Of a stretch of DNA of 64,000 bases, positions 8,649 to 17,397 are shown piece by piece. Source of the stretch: Bacillota bacterium (GTDB lineage Bacteria; Bacillota; Clostridia; Acetivibrionales; DSM-1351); the NCBI GenBank assembly GCA_023415305.1, contig JAEZKZ010000088.1, forward strand, positions 1-64,000, written 5' to 3'. Under the pieces are notes generated by a model. That model saw only the letters and a list, made by a program, of their open reading frames with translations. It was not told the origin of the DNA and searched no databases. A program made the position numbers and the translations under genes. Every line of letters starts with the position of its first letter. Within the stretch, counting starts at the first letter, position 1.

Positions 8649-8685
8649 TAGTTTTGTAATATGTAGCTTAAAATTACAAAACTAA
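8648..8685. promoter_or_regulatory. Candidate TetR operator 2, covering the transcription start
   Basis: Perfect 13-bp arms TTAGTTTTGTAAT (8648-8660) and ATTACAAAACTAA (8673-8685) separated by 12 bases. The first base is the last base of the -10 box, so a bound repressor would block initiation. Confidence 0.75.
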
Positions 8686-8702
8686 TAGGGAGGGTAATAA
8701 AT

Positions 8703-9515
8703 ATGAAAAATGCAATTTTTTATTTTACCGGAACTGGAAATAGCTTGGCTGTTGCCGGAAAAATTGCGAGACAGCTTGGAGATACTAAGCTTCTAAGCAT
8801 AAGACATGACCAGCAGGAATTGGATGCATCTACATACGAGAGAGTAGGATTTGTTTATCCCGTTTATTATTATATGATGCCGGTCTTTGTAGAGAATTTT
8901 ATCAAGAAACTCTTATTAAGTAAAAATCAATATTTATTCGGTATAGCTACATATGGCAGTACCAGAGGGTTAGCACTTGTCGGACTGCGTGATTTACTGG
9001 AAGAGAGGGGTTATAAGCTTAAGGGTGAATTTTCTGTTATAATGCCCGGAAACAATATTGTTGGACACGGGGCGCTTCCAGACAAGATTAATAATTACAT
9101 ATTAAAAAGGGCGGAAAAAACAGTTCACAGAATATCTGAAAGTATTGAACAAAAGAATGAAACAGAGCCTGTAGGCCCTAGAGCTTTTGAAAGATTTTAT
9201 TTAAGTTTCGAAAGCGGGAGGAAGAATATTCATGATAGTAGGATGGGTTTTAAGTCGCAGGATAAACACTTTAATATAAATCAGAACTGTAATGGCTGCC
9301 GAGTCTGTGAAAAGGTATGTCCGGTCAACAATATTAACATGACTGCTGAGGGCTGTCCTGAATGGAACAACAACTGTGAGCAGTGTATGGCCTGTATCCA
9401 GTGGTGCAGTAGAAGAAGCATCAATTATATGAATAGAACTCAAAACAGGAAGTCGTACCATAACGGAGAGGTGTCGCTAGAAGATATGCTTAAACAGGAA
9501 TTTATATTAAAATGA
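8703..9515 (+). CDS. EFR1 family flavodoxin-ferredoxin fusion protein
   Basis: Residues 1-160 form a flavodoxin-like FMN domain (IFYFTGTGNSLAVAGKIA near the N-terminus). The C-terminal part carries two [4Fe-4S] motifs, CNGCRVCEKVCP and CEQCMACIQWCS (about residues 199-240). The fusion is expected to move single electrons between FMN and clusters in the cytoplasm. The partner enzyme is unknown. A strong AGGGAGGG ribosome binding site sets the ATG. The gene is alone behind a TTGACA promoter flanked by TetR operators, so it is an inducible electron carrier. Confidence 0.85.
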   Translation: MKNAIFYFTGTGNSLAVAGKIARQLGDTKLLSIRHDQQELDASTYERVGFVYPVYYYMMPVFVENFIKKLLLSKNQYLFGIATYGSTRGLALVGLRDLLEERGYKLKGEFSVIMPGNNIVGHGALPDKINNYILKRAEKTVHRISESIEQKNETEPVGPRAFERFYLSFESGRKNIHDSRMGFKSQDKHFNINQNCNGCRVCEKVCPVNNINMTAEGCPEWNNNCEQCMACIQWCSRRSINYMNRTQNRKSYHNGEVSLEDMLKQEFILK

Positions 9516-9683
9516 TAATTGCTTGAGAATTTCTTCCACAATCAGTCTTTATTGAAGAAATATGAGTATAATTAACATTGAATACTTATTAGCATTGGTG
9601 AATATATAAGTTCGTTAATAATATGAAGTAGTTCATAATGTACTGTTAATGATTTTGCTGGTTTGAATGTTTCGGAGGTTGCC

Positions 9684-10076
9684 TTGAATATAAAATCTAC
9701 TTGGCTAAAATTCATAGTAGTTGTTTTCCCATTTATCTCTGTTGCCTTTGTTTATGTATACAGAAATGAGTTGTATTATCTGGGCACACTTTTCCCAGCA
9801 TGTCCCAGTTACACTTATCTTCATATATATTGTCCGGGCTGCGGTAATACCAGAAGCGTACAACACCTGCTGTCAGGGGATATTATAGGGTCAATAAAAT
9901 ATAATCCCGTACCTTTATTGGGAATTATTATAGCTATGTTGGCATATGTGGAGTTACTGACGGGAATATTTGGAAGAAGGCAAATAATAATACCAAGAAA
10001 CAAATCATTCTGGGTCACAGTACTTATTATATTTACAGCATATTATATTATAAGAAATTTTATTATTGTATTCTAG
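9684..10076 (+). CDS. DUF2752 domain membrane protein
   Basis: Short membrane protein of about 130 residues with three hydrophobic segments and the family signature CPGCGNTRS after the first loop, preceded by a cysteine in CPSYTYLHIYC. Function unknown; the cysteines could bind a metal or form disulfides. I prefer TTG at 9684, which follows GGAGG by five bases. The in-frame ATG at 9663 has no ribosome binding site. The neighbours give no clear functional link. Confidence 0.7.
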   Translation: MNIKSTWLKFIVVVFPFISVAFVYVYRNELYYLGTLFPACPSYTYLHIYCPGCGNTRSVQHLLSGDIIGSIKYNPVPLLGIIIAMLAYVELLTGIFGRRQIIIPRNKSFWVTVLIIFTAYYIIRNFIIVF

Positions 10077-10091
10077 AAATTTATAGCAAAC

Positions 10092-10116
10092 TTGACATTT
10101 AAAAAATGTCAAATTT
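10092..10116 (+). terminator. Weak terminator-like hairpin after the DUF2752 gene
   Basis: Nine-bp arms TTGACATTT and AAATGTCAA (10092-10112) with a three-base loop, then ATTTTATT. The low G+C stem makes it a weak candidate. Confidence 0.4.
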
Positions 10117-10179
10117 TATTGTAATTACTGTGAATAAATGTTAGTATTATACAATAATAACATTTCACAGGGGTTAAAA

Positions 10180-11313
10180 ATGAATAAACATAAAACCAAA
10201 GTTGTCTTATTTTTTGCCGTTCTTTTTTTGTTTGTATCTTCTAATTTATTAGCTTCAGGTATGTCCAGTATAAAAGTTAACATTAATGGTAAAGCAGCAA
10301 ATGTCGGGGCTACAACTGTAAACAACAAAGTCTATGTTGATATTACAGCTCTTTCAAGTCTGTTAAATCTAAATATTTCTCAAAACAACAATACTATTAA
10401 CATCTCAAACAAAAATGATGACGTTATACCCGATATAGTTAAAGCTGTTGGTCCTTCAGTAGTGGGGATTATAGGAAATATAAAAGCTGAAGAAGGTTCT
10501 ATCGAAGGACTTGCATTAGGTACAGGTATAGTAATAAAGTCAGGCGGTGAAATTCTTACCAATGCCCATGTAGTTGAAGATATGACCAGGATAGCTGTTG
10601 TACTATCTGATGGAAGCGGTTATGATGCCAGATTAAAGTATATTGATAAGGAATCGGATCTTGCAGTAATTAAGATTGACAAGATCGGGCTGGTACCTGC
10701 AAGGTTCGGAAAGCTATCTGATATTGTAATCGGTAAAACTGCAATAGCTATAGGAACTCCACTTTCCTTTCAAAATAGAAACAGTGCCTCAGTAGGTGTC
10801 ATCAGCGGCCTTAACAGAAGCATTGACGGTTATTACCAGTACAAGCTGATTCAGACAGATGTTGCGTTAAATCCCGGTAATAGTGGCGGACCGCTTGTTA
10901 ATATCAACGGAGAGGTAATAGGAGTAAATTCAATTTCAAGAATTTATGCACAGGGAATGAATTATGCAATCCCTATAGATACTGTAGAAGTTGTTCTTGA
11001 TCATTTCTATAAATACGGAAAAGTTAAAAGGGTAACACTAGGGGCTGAGTTTGAAGAAGACTATGTTGCCTTAAATGGTCTTCCAAGTAAAACAGGTTTG
11101 AAAGTAACCCGAATTAAAGAGGGATCATGTTCAGAAAAAGCCGGTTTGAAAAAAAATGACTATGTTTATAATGTTAACAATAAAGCAGTTAACACAATGG
11201 TTGATTTAAATGAAGCCTTTAAAGGATTAGTTCCCGGCAACAAGGTAAAGGTGAATATACGCAGAGATGGTAAAGCGCAGAGCGTTAATGTTGCTTTGGA
11301 TGAATTAAAATAG
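10180..11313 (+). CDS. Secreted HtrA/DegP-like serine protease with PDZ domain
   Basis: From the ATG at 10180 (AGGGG ribosome binding site) the 377-residue product has a signal peptide or membrane anchor (about 5-26), a short stalk-like region with the copper amine oxidase N-terminal fold (about 30-78), a trypsin-like domain with His130 (NAHVVED), Asp160 (ESDLAV) and Ser235 (NPGNSGGPL), and a C-terminal PDZ domain (about 288-375). The catalytic triad is complete, so it should be active outside the membrane in protein quality control. The next gene encodes another secreted stalk-domain protein. A truncated copy of this pair exists at 39.2-41.1 kb. Confidence 0.85.
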   Translation: MNKHKTKVVLFFAVLFLFVSSNLLASGMSSIKVNINGKAANVGATTVNNKVYVDITALSSLLNLNISQNNNTINISNKNDDVIPDIVKAVGPSVVGIIGNIKAEEGSIEGLALGTGIVIKSGGEILTNAHVVEDMTRIAVVLSDGSGYDARLKYIDKESDLAVIKIDKIGLVPARFGKLSDIVIGKTAIAIGTPLSFQNRNSASVGVISGLNRSIDGYYQYKLIQTDVALNPGNSGGPLVNINGEVIGVNSISRIYAQGMNYAIPIDTVEVVLDHFYKYGKVKRVTLGAEFEEDYVALNGLPSKTGLKVTRIKEGSCSEKAGLKKNDYVYNVNNKAVNTMVDLNEAFKGLVPGNKVKVNIRRDGKAQSVNVALDELK

Positions 11314-11409
11314 TGTTTTTATAAACATAATTTTGTTTATCTACACAACTTTAGCAATATTATTTAATTACTACTTTATAGAGTGAAAACTCCAGGAGGG
11401 TCAGAAAGG

Positions 11410-13305
11410 ATGAAGAAATTATTTTCGATCATGAGTTTGATTTTGTGTTTTGCAATACTTCAGTTTTCTGCATTTGCAGCAGAACTTCCAACTGAAAACA
11501 AGAATGCTACAAAAATATCTGTATCATTTAAAGCCGGTACGGGTGCTTATGATGTAAATGGCAAGAGTGTAAAAGGTGAGGTAAGTGCTCAGACAGGAGG
11601 TAAGACATTTGTTCCTGTTAACGTTATAACAGATGCTTTGGGTGCGAACCTTAATGTTGATCTAAAAGCTAAAACAGCAGTAATAAACTACAACAGTGTG
11701 GATATAAAACTTACCGAAAAGAAGAAGGAAGCAGTTGTAGCAGGTAAAAAAATTAATATTGATGCCGCACCCTACATAAAGAACAATTCTTTTATGGCAT
11801 CTATTACTTCTCTTGCGGATATGTTGGGTGCAGATGTTTCAACCTCCGACGGGAAAATCACCTTTGTAAAGGAAATTGCAAATCCAAATAGTATTAAAGA
11901 CTTTAGTTCATTAATAAAGAAAACCAAAAAATCAAAAGTCGGTGACAGCTACTATAAATGGTCAATGCAGCTTCCGAACGATTTAAAACTCGAATATAGA
12001 AATTTTAATGGTTCGGAAAATATTTTTTCGGCCCAGGATGGGTCCTATTCTGTAGTTGTAGCTATAAATGATACCAAAAAAGAATCAAGTATTGACGACT
12101 TTATCAAATATGTTAATGATAAAATTAAGGGATTCACTAGAATTGATTTTGTTGAAGATAGCAATAACGGTGAAAAATACGCAGAGTTCGTATATTGTGA
12201 TGATAAAAATACAGTACGAGAAAGATGTTATATTACTAAAACCACAGTATATGATATTTTAATTATTACAGAGAATGATGACGACTATGATGATGAAAAA
12301 TATAAGAGTCTTGTGCAATCCTTTGATTTTAATTTTAATAAGGACGGAAGTACCGAGGATCTTTCAGATGTAACAAAGGATGGCTATAGGAAGTACCTGG
12401 ATACAAGATTAAAATGGTCTGTAGACATGATACCATATTATGAGGAAGTAAAGGTTGATAACATACGTAATGTTATTGCTTTCTACGGCAAGGAATATGA
12501 ATATTTTTCAGTTCAAGTATATTCTATCGACAAGGATGACACATTAGATTCTATAACCCAAAAGTCCTTAGATGATGATGCGGCTCATTATAATTCGGAA
12601 TTTTACTCAGTAACAAAACAGGAGAAGGTGGAGATTAATGGTGTAGAAGGTAATAAAGTATTTTATACTTTAAAGTTTCCTGATATAACAGTATATGGCT
12701 ATGAAATGTTCTTTGTTGACAATAATTACAAATATATAGTAAGAGCAGAAATTCCCGAAAACGTTTATAATCATTTTAATAAGAAAAAACTTGTTGAGGG
12801 TATGATAAACTCCTTCAGCTTTCAGAAGCTTGATGCAAAAGCAACAGGAAAACTTCTTGATCCTAACAAAATTTCTATGAATGGCAGAGTACGTACTTTA
12901 GATGAGGCTGGCTTTACAATGTCTATTCCTGTAGAGTGGACTGAGGATGAGGAAAATACAGATACGTACCAGTACTTCTACAGTCCGGAGTGTACTTTTA
13001 GTATTTCAACTATTGATGAAGTTGATGATCTGAATAGATTGGCAATTAGTTTTGATAAGATACTTAATAGTAAATCCAACATAAAAGTCGAAAGTAAATC
13101 TACAATAACAGGTAAAGATACTAATTACGTTAAGTATGTTATTCAGGTTAAAGGTGACAACGGTATAGCATTTAATAATGAAATATATTTAATTCAAAAG
13201 GGTAATAAAGCATACATACTGGAGTTCTCTGTAAACAAAATATTCTACAGTACAACAAACATCGATATTATTAAAAAGGCTTGGGAGTCATTTACTTTAA
13301 AATAA
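11410..13305 (+). CDS. Secreted stalk-domain protein with repeated PsbP-like modules
   Basis: The ATG at 11410 follows AGGAGGG and opens a signal peptide (MKKLFSIMSLILCFAIL, ending near residue 25). Residues about 35-155 match the stalk/copper amine oxidase N-terminal domain (GKTFVPVNVITDALGA, then SFMASITSLADMLGA). The rest consists of about three diverged repeats, each beginning with a W-x(3)-P-like strand (YKWSMQLP, LKWSVDMIP, FTMSIPVEW) and closing with a SF-rich segment. No catalytic motif is seen; a surface or protease-partner role is inference from the protease gene 96 bases upstream. The protein at 39476 is a truncated paralogue. Confidence 0.75.
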   Translation: MKKLFSIMSLILCFAILQFSAFAAELPTENKNATKISVSFKAGTGAYDVNGKSVKGEVSAQTGGKTFVPVNVITDALGANLNVDLKAKTAVINYNSVDIKLTEKKKEAVVAGKKINIDAAPYIKNNSFMASITSLADMLGADVSTSDGKITFVKEIANPNSIKDFSSLIKKTKKSKVGDSYYKWSMQLPNDLKLEYRNFNGSENIFSAQDGSYSVVVAINDTKKESSIDDFIKYVNDKIKGFTRIDFVEDSNNGEKYAEFVYCDDKNTVRERCYITKTTVYDILIITENDDDYDDEKYKSLVQSFDFNFNKDGSTEDLSDVTKDGYRKYLDTRLKWSVDMIPYYEEVKVDNIRNVIAFYGKEYEYFSVQVYSIDKDDTLDSITQKSLDDDAAHYNSEFYSVTKQEKVEINGVEGNKVFYTLKFPDITVYGYEMFFVDNNYKYIVRAEIPENVYNHFNKKKLVEGMINSFSFQKLDAKATGKLLDPNKISMNGRVRTLDEAGFTMSIPVEWTEDEENTDTYQYFYSPECTFSISTIDEVDDLNRLAISFDKILNSKSNIKVESKSTITGKDTNYVKYVIQVKGDNGIAFNNEIYLIQKGNKAYILEFSVNKIFYSTTNIDIIKKAWESFTLK

Positions 13306-13337
13306 TTCTATGTAACAAGTACAGTATCGTAATACAA

Positions 13338-13387
13338 AAAGGTCATAATGCTTGTCCGCTCCAGGACTGGCGTTATGACCTTTATTT
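13338..13387. terminator. Bidirectional terminator between convergent genes
   Basis: Arms AAAGGTCATAA (13338-13348) and TTATGACCTTT (13373-13383) with A- and T-runs on the outer sides, between the stalk protein and the LCP gene. Confidence 0.75.
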
Positions 13388-13460
13388 GATTCATTTTCTA
13401 ACAGTAACGCTTTCTTCCAACGTTATTCCAGTTTAAGCTGTTACAAGGGATTATAGCATC

Positions 13461-14597
13461 TTAAGGCTTATCACTGTTATCACCAACCGAATCAGTATCG
13501 GTGTTTGATGGGTTGCTACCTTTGGCGGTTGAAAAATCATATTTTTTATTTTTGTCAGGAATGAACTTTGCAACAGGTACACTAAAATAATTTTCTATAA
13601 CTTCATCTGATCTAAGTATTTTTTTACTTTTAGTATCCTCAACAGTATTGTTATAAATGATAAAGGCCAGATCATCTATTCTCTTATCAATTCCATATAA
13701 CTTAAACGTGTTCATTTCCGGTCTTGAGCCTTGTGTAAAGGCACTAAATAACGTGAGAACATTATTCAATTCAGTATTTGTAACTACATTATTAAAAGCA
13801 TAGTTTATAACAGGGATAAGCTTTGGAATTTCAAGCAGATTAACTTTTTGCTCAATAATGGCATTAACAAATTTGATCTGCATCTCTGTTCTTACTAAAT
13901 CCGAGCCATTATAAATTTTTCTGACTTCTTTGTATTCATCAGATGAATAGTAACGCCTGTGTGCTTGTCTGAAGCGAAGAAATTGTTCGGCTTTATCACC
14001 ATTCAGCAATTGGTATCCTTTCTGAAGGTCAATATGCAGATTCTGAGTAGGGTCTTCGTATCTAAGTCGGGCCGGCACATCAAAGTAAATGCCCCCAAGT
14101 TTATCAACGATTTCCTTAATGGTGTCAATTTCAAGATAAATATAGTAATTTAATTCTATACCGGTAAGATTTGATATAGTTTGAGTAGTATATTCTATTG
14201 CTTCAACCTTATCTTGATGACTAGGGTTCAGAGATCCTCTTATACCTCTGTTGTAAATGGCATTAATTTTTATATTGTCCTTATTACCGGCCTTGGTATC
14301 TCTAGGAATATTTAAGAGATTAATCTGTCTTGTTTCAGGTACATAGTTCGCTACAATTATTGTATCGGTATTATTCCCTGAAGCTTCCTTAACTAAAACT
14401 AAGAAATTGATGGGATTCTTATTTACAGTATAATTATCGATAATATCAAATTCTTTTGTGTTGCTGGAAGGAGTGATAATGTCATTATTAACCGGCCCGG
14501 GAGCGTTTTTAATATTGATAATTAAAACAATTCCTATTATAAAAAGTAATAACCCGCAAATATAGCTGGATATGTATGTAATTTTTACCGATTTCAT
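13461..14597 (-). CDS. LCP (LytR-CpsA-Psr) family protein
   Basis: A 378-residue protein with one N-terminal membrane anchor (about 8-28) and an extracellular LCP domain showing NIPRDTK, the LGGIYFDVP segment and QFLRFRQAHRR, the arginines and aspartates that grip a polyprenyl pyrophosphate. LCP enzymes transfer lipid-linked glycopolymers such as teichoic acids or capsule onto peptidoglycan. The C-terminal tail is acidic and low complexity. AGGGGGTT lies 8 bases before the ATG. Single-gene unit, divergent from the DUF2318 gene. The glycopolymer acceptor cannot be told from sequence. Confidence 0.88.
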   Translation of the reverse strand: MKSVKITYISSYICGLLLFIIGIVLIINIKNAPGPVNNDIITPSSNTKEFDIIDNYTVNKNPINFLVLVKEASGNNTDTIIVANYVPETRQINLLNIPRDTKAGNKDNIKINAIYNRGIRGSLNPSHQDKVEAIEYTTQTISNLTGIELNYYIYLEIDTIKEIVDKLGGIYFDVPARLRYEDPTQNLHIDLQKGYQLLNGDKAEQFLRFRQAHRRYYSSDEYKEVRKIYNGSDLVRTEMQIKFVNAIIEQKVNLLEIPKLIPVINYAFNNVVTNTELNNVLTLFSAFTQGSRPEMNTFKLYGIDKRIDDLAFIIYNNTVEDTKSKKILRSDEVIENYFSVPVAKFIPDKNKKYDFSTAKGSNPSNTDTDSVGDNSDKP

Positions 14598-14782
14598 ATA
14601 AACCCCCTGGTTAATAAATCTACATAAAACAATATTACTGTAGATTTTAGCAAATGTAAATATATGTTAGCCTTTATGTTGATTAATTTTATATTTCATA
14701 AATAATTATGTTTTTCAGATCTTCATAAAATCTACATAAATATTTGTTATTATGGTTAACAAAGCTACAGACAGAGGAGATT

Positions 14783-15304
14783 ATGAAAAAGAAGAATCGT
14801 AATACCAATGAACACTTAAACCAAAATAAAAAATTTACAATTTTAATTGTTGCTGCTGTAATTCTTGGTGCTGTAATCATTATGTCAAAAATAGGTTTTG
14901 GCAGTAGGAATGAAGTTATTTCTTCTGCCGCTGATAAGGATATAGTAATTAATAAGATTGAAATTACTGAAACAGTTAAATTCTATCCTGTAAAAATAGA
15001 TAATAAAAAAATGGAGATTCTTGCTGTGAAGGCTGATGACGGAACAATACGAACTGCCTTTAATACCTGTCAGATTTGCAAGGGTTCACCAAGAGCATAT
15101 TACAAGCAGGAGGGAGATGTACTGGTTTGTCAGAACTGCGGGAATCAGTTCTCTATGGATATGATTGAATTACAGAGAGGCGGCTGTAATCCTGTTCCTA
15201 TTTATAAAGAAAACAAAACCGACGACGGAACAAATATTATTATTTCAAAGGAATTCATAGCGCAGAACAAGGAACTATTTACAAATAACTGGAAGACAAA
15301 ATAG
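14783..15304 (+). CDS. DUF2318 membrane-anchored Fe-S/metal-binding protein
   Basis: The 173-residue product has a basic N-terminus, one transmembrane helix (about 17-36) and an outward domain with CQICKGSPRAYY, CQNCGNQF and GGCNP, the CxxC...CxxC...C pattern of DUF2318, annotated as an iron-sulfur or metal-binding membrane protein. The ATG at 14783 has AGAGGAGA upstream. It lies just before copper-related HMA genes with a 21-base gap, suggesting a metal-handling operon that has since been damaged downstream. Its reaction is unknown. Confidence 0.8.
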   Translation: MKKKNRNTNEHLNQNKKFTILIVAAVILGAVIIMSKIGFGSRNEVISSAADKDIVINKIEITETVKFYPVKIDNKKMEILAVKADDGTIRTAFNTCQICKGSPRAYYKQEGDVLVCQNCGNQFSMDMIELQRGGCNPVPIYKENKTDDGTNIIISKEFIAQNKELFTNNWKTK

Positions 15305-15325
15305 TGTAGTCTATGTGGAGGGTAA

Positions 15326-15686
15326 ATGGAAAAGAATATCATCAAGAGAATTCTTCATATTGACGGTATGACTTGTACTGGCTGTGAAACGCGCATTGAA
15401 AATTCACTTAAAAAACTGGAAGGCATCGAAGGGGTTAAAGCAATATTTAACAGCGCCAATGTTTATATAACTTATAATTTAAATTATATCAAGCTCAAGC
15501 GAATTATTGAGGCAATTGAAAAAAATGATTATAGGGTGTTAAATAATCCTTTGCATAATTCTTCTGTTGATTCGGTAAACAGAGAAGGGTTCAGAAAATG
15601 GGAGTATAGCCGGGAAGAATATTGGACAGCTGCTTGGTGTCGGAATAACTATTTTTGCTTTATATACAATAATTAATAGACGGTAG
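15326..15686 (+). pseudogene. Frameshifted and truncated HMA-TauE/SafE fusion gene
   Basis: The first about 75 codons encode an intact heavy-metal-associated domain with MTCTGCETR, the Cu(I) site. Near 15575-15590 the frame shifts by one: the continuation lies in another frame (NIGQLLGVGITIFALYTI, the first membrane helix of a TauE/SafE-type transporter) and ends at a TAG at 15684-15686. In the original frame translation runs into unrelated residues to a stop at 15676. The rest of the transporter is gone, and a CopA fragment follows directly. A functional free HMA domain product is possible. Confidence 0.75.
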
Positions 15687-16008
15687 ATGCACCGGCACTG
15701 GCAACGGCTGATATAGGTTTTGCAATTGGTACCGGTACCGATGTGGCCATTGCTGCAGCAGATTTAACATTAATAAGCGGTGATTTGCGTACTATCCCCA
15801 CAGCAATAAAATTATCCAGAAGAACTATGCAAAAGATTAAGCAAAACCTGTTTTGGGCATTTATATATAATATAATATAATAGGAATACCTTTTACTGCT
15901 TTGGGCTTATTGATCCCCATTATTGCCGGAGGTGCCATGGCTTTCAGCTCAATATCGGTTGTAACAAATTCTCTAAGTCTGAAACGCTTTAAGCCTGATA
16001 AGAAATAG
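15683..16008 (+). pseudogene. Remnant of copper-translocating P-type ATPase CopA (C-terminus)
   Basis: The frame starting at 15683 reads DAPALATADIGFAIGTGTD and then the last two membrane helices of a CopA-type ATPase. A five-base tandem duplication (ATAAT, about 15869-15880) creates a stop. The ending, from GIPFTALGLL to FKPDKK, continues one frame over to a TAG at 16008. The phosphorylation (DKTGT) and CPC motifs are absent, deleted together with the 3' end of the preceding transporter. Cannot encode a working pump. Confidence 0.85.
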
Positions 16009-16105
16009 TATATAATATGTTAGAAATTAATCGCTACCCCAATAGGTAGTGAGAAAAATAAATTTATATCAGTAAAATGAATTAAAATACTTGGAGGAGA
16101 TTTAT

Positions 16106-16321
16106 ATGGCTAAAGAAATAACTGAAATAAATGTTGAGGGAATGTCCTGCAGCCACTGTGAAAACAGTGTAAAAAAGGCAGTTGGAGCGTTAAATGGAGT
16201 TGATAAGGTTTCGGTTGACCTTGCAAACAAAAAGGTTACGGTGGAATTTGATCCTGAAAAAGTAACCGGAAAGTCTATTGTGGATGCCATTGAAGACCAG
16301 GGCTACGATGTAGTCAAATAA
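16106..16321 (+). CDS. CopZ-like copper chaperone (HMA domain)
   Basis: A 71-residue single HMA domain with the Cu(I)-binding GMSCSHCE motif (about residues 12-19) and the usual beta-alpha-beta-beta-alpha-beta length. Such chaperones carry Cu(I) to CopA-type ATPases and to copper-sensing repressors. The ATG at 16106 follows GGAGGAGA. It is intact although the adjacent CopA gene is a remnant, so it must serve a pump encoded elsewhere or be a survivor of the lost operon. Confidence 0.85.
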   Translation: MAKEITEINVEGMSCSHCENSVKKAVGALNGVDKVSVDLANKKVTVEFDPEKVTGKSIVDAIEDQGYDVVK

Positions 16322-16363
16322 TAGTATCATTTTATTGAGTTTATATGAGTTTATATCAGAAAT

Positions 16364-16402
16364 AAAGCACCTCGTTTCAAATGTTTGAAGCGGGGTATCT
16401 TT
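16364..16402 (+). terminator. Terminator-like hairpin after the CopZ-like gene
   Basis: Imperfect arms from AAAGCACCTCG (16364) to CGGGGTATCTTT (16402), with CGTTTCAAA/TTTGAAGCG at the tip, then T/A-rich sequence. Confidence 0.6.
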
Positions 16403-16480
16403 ATATAGGTGAAGCATAAGAAAAATCTACTTTATCATTGCTAAACTGTTGTAAATAATTTTAATATTTTACACGAGTAC

Positions 16481-16577
16481 AACTTATAGAAATGTGGAAG
16501 CCATGGTTAGAAATAAATAAAAGAATTGTATAGTACTATTTTTTAGTTATTTCGTGTGCGACACATTTCTATAAGTT
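16481..16577. mobile_element. 97-bp MITE-like element with 16-bp inverted repeats and 5-bp target duplication
   Basis: Perfect terminal inverted repeats AACTTATAGAAATGTG (16481-16496) and CACATTTCTATAAGTT (16562-16577) are flanked by the direct repeat AGTAC on both sides (16476-16480 and 16578-16582), the mark of transposition. The 65-bp interior has no coding capacity, so the element is non-autonomous. Its right end lies 57 bases before the response-regulator start codon and may have altered that promoter. The parent IS family is not identified. Confidence 0.8.
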
Positions 16578-16634
16578 AGTACGGGAGTACTGGTGAATAA
16601 TTACTTTTTACATCAGTTTTTTAGGAGAAACTAT

Positions 16635-17327
16635 ATGAATGTGTCAAAAAAAGTACTTGTAGTTGATGATGAACAAAAGATTGTGGAAGTGGTAAAATCG
16701 TATCTTCAACACAGCGGGTACGAAGTATATACAGCCTATAACGGCAACAAGGCCATGGCTGTATTTGAAGAAGTTGATCCTGACCTTGTCATTTTGGATC
16801 TTATGCTTCCTGATATTACCGGCGAAGAAATCTGCAAAAATATCAGGAGAAAGTCAAGAATCCCTATTATAATGCTAACTGCGAAAGCGGAAGAGGAAGA
16901 TATCCTGAAAGGTTTGGATATCGGAGCTGATGATTATGTACTAAAGCCTTTCAGCCCAAGGCAGCTTGTAGCCAGAGTGGCAGCAGTATTAAGAAGGAGC
17001 TCTGACGCACAGCTGACAACAACTGTTATAGAACTGGGAGATATTGTAATTGATAACCTAAAGCATGAGGTCAAAAAGAGAGATAGTGTTGTTAATCTCA
17101 CTCCAAATGAATTCAAAATTCTGCTTACAATGATAAGGTACCCAAACAAAACCTTTACTAGGGAAGAGTTGATAAACATAGCCCTTGGTGAAGATTTTGA
17201 GGGCTTTGACAGAACGGTTGATACACATATTAAGAATCTCAGACAGAAAATAGAGGATGACCCTAAAGTACCCAGGTATTTGCATACAGTTCATGGGGTT
17301 GGCTATAGATTATTTAATGAAGAGTAA
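16635..17327 (+). CDS. OmpR/PhoB family response regulator
   Basis: The 230-residue protein has a receiver domain with acidic residues D11-D12, phospho-acceptor Asp55 (VILDLMLPD) and the conserved KPF lysine, followed by a winged-helix DNA-binding domain ending VHGVGYRLF. The ATG at 16635 has TTAGGAGA upstream. The in-frame TTG at 16593 has none. The partner histidine kinase starts 70 bases downstream. A MITE-like element immediately upstream separates it from the CopZ-like gene, so a role in metal stress is only a neighbourhood guess. Confidence 0.9.
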   Translation: MNVSKKVLVVDDEQKIVEVVKSYLQHSGYEVYTAYNGNKAMAVFEEVDPDLVILDLMLPDITGEEICKNIRRKSRIPIIMLTAKAEEEDILKGLDIGADDYVLKPFSPRQLVARVAAVLRRSSDAQLTTTVIELGDIVIDNLKHEVKKRDSVVNLTPNEFKILLTMIRYPNKTFTREELINIALGEDFEGFDRTVDTHIKNLRQKIEDDPKVPRYLHTVHGVGYRLFNEE

Positions 17328-17397
17328 AGAGTGAAGTGTGAAGAGTGAAAAGCTTTGGAAGGCATGCTCTGCATGCCGGAGATTAAGGGGTGAAAAA

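Noticed and set aside
10092..10112. TTGACATTT as a -35 box for the HtrA-like gene
   Set aside because: The sequence is one arm of a palindrome and no -10 box lies 16-18 bases downstream.
13959..14153. Plus-strand frame inside the LCP gene
   Set aside because: Antisense shadow without a start signal.
17328..17397. Insertion or mobile repeat between response regulator and kinase
   Set aside because: Short GAGTGAAG repeats and a GGCATGC hairpin are present, but no terminal repeats or target duplication.
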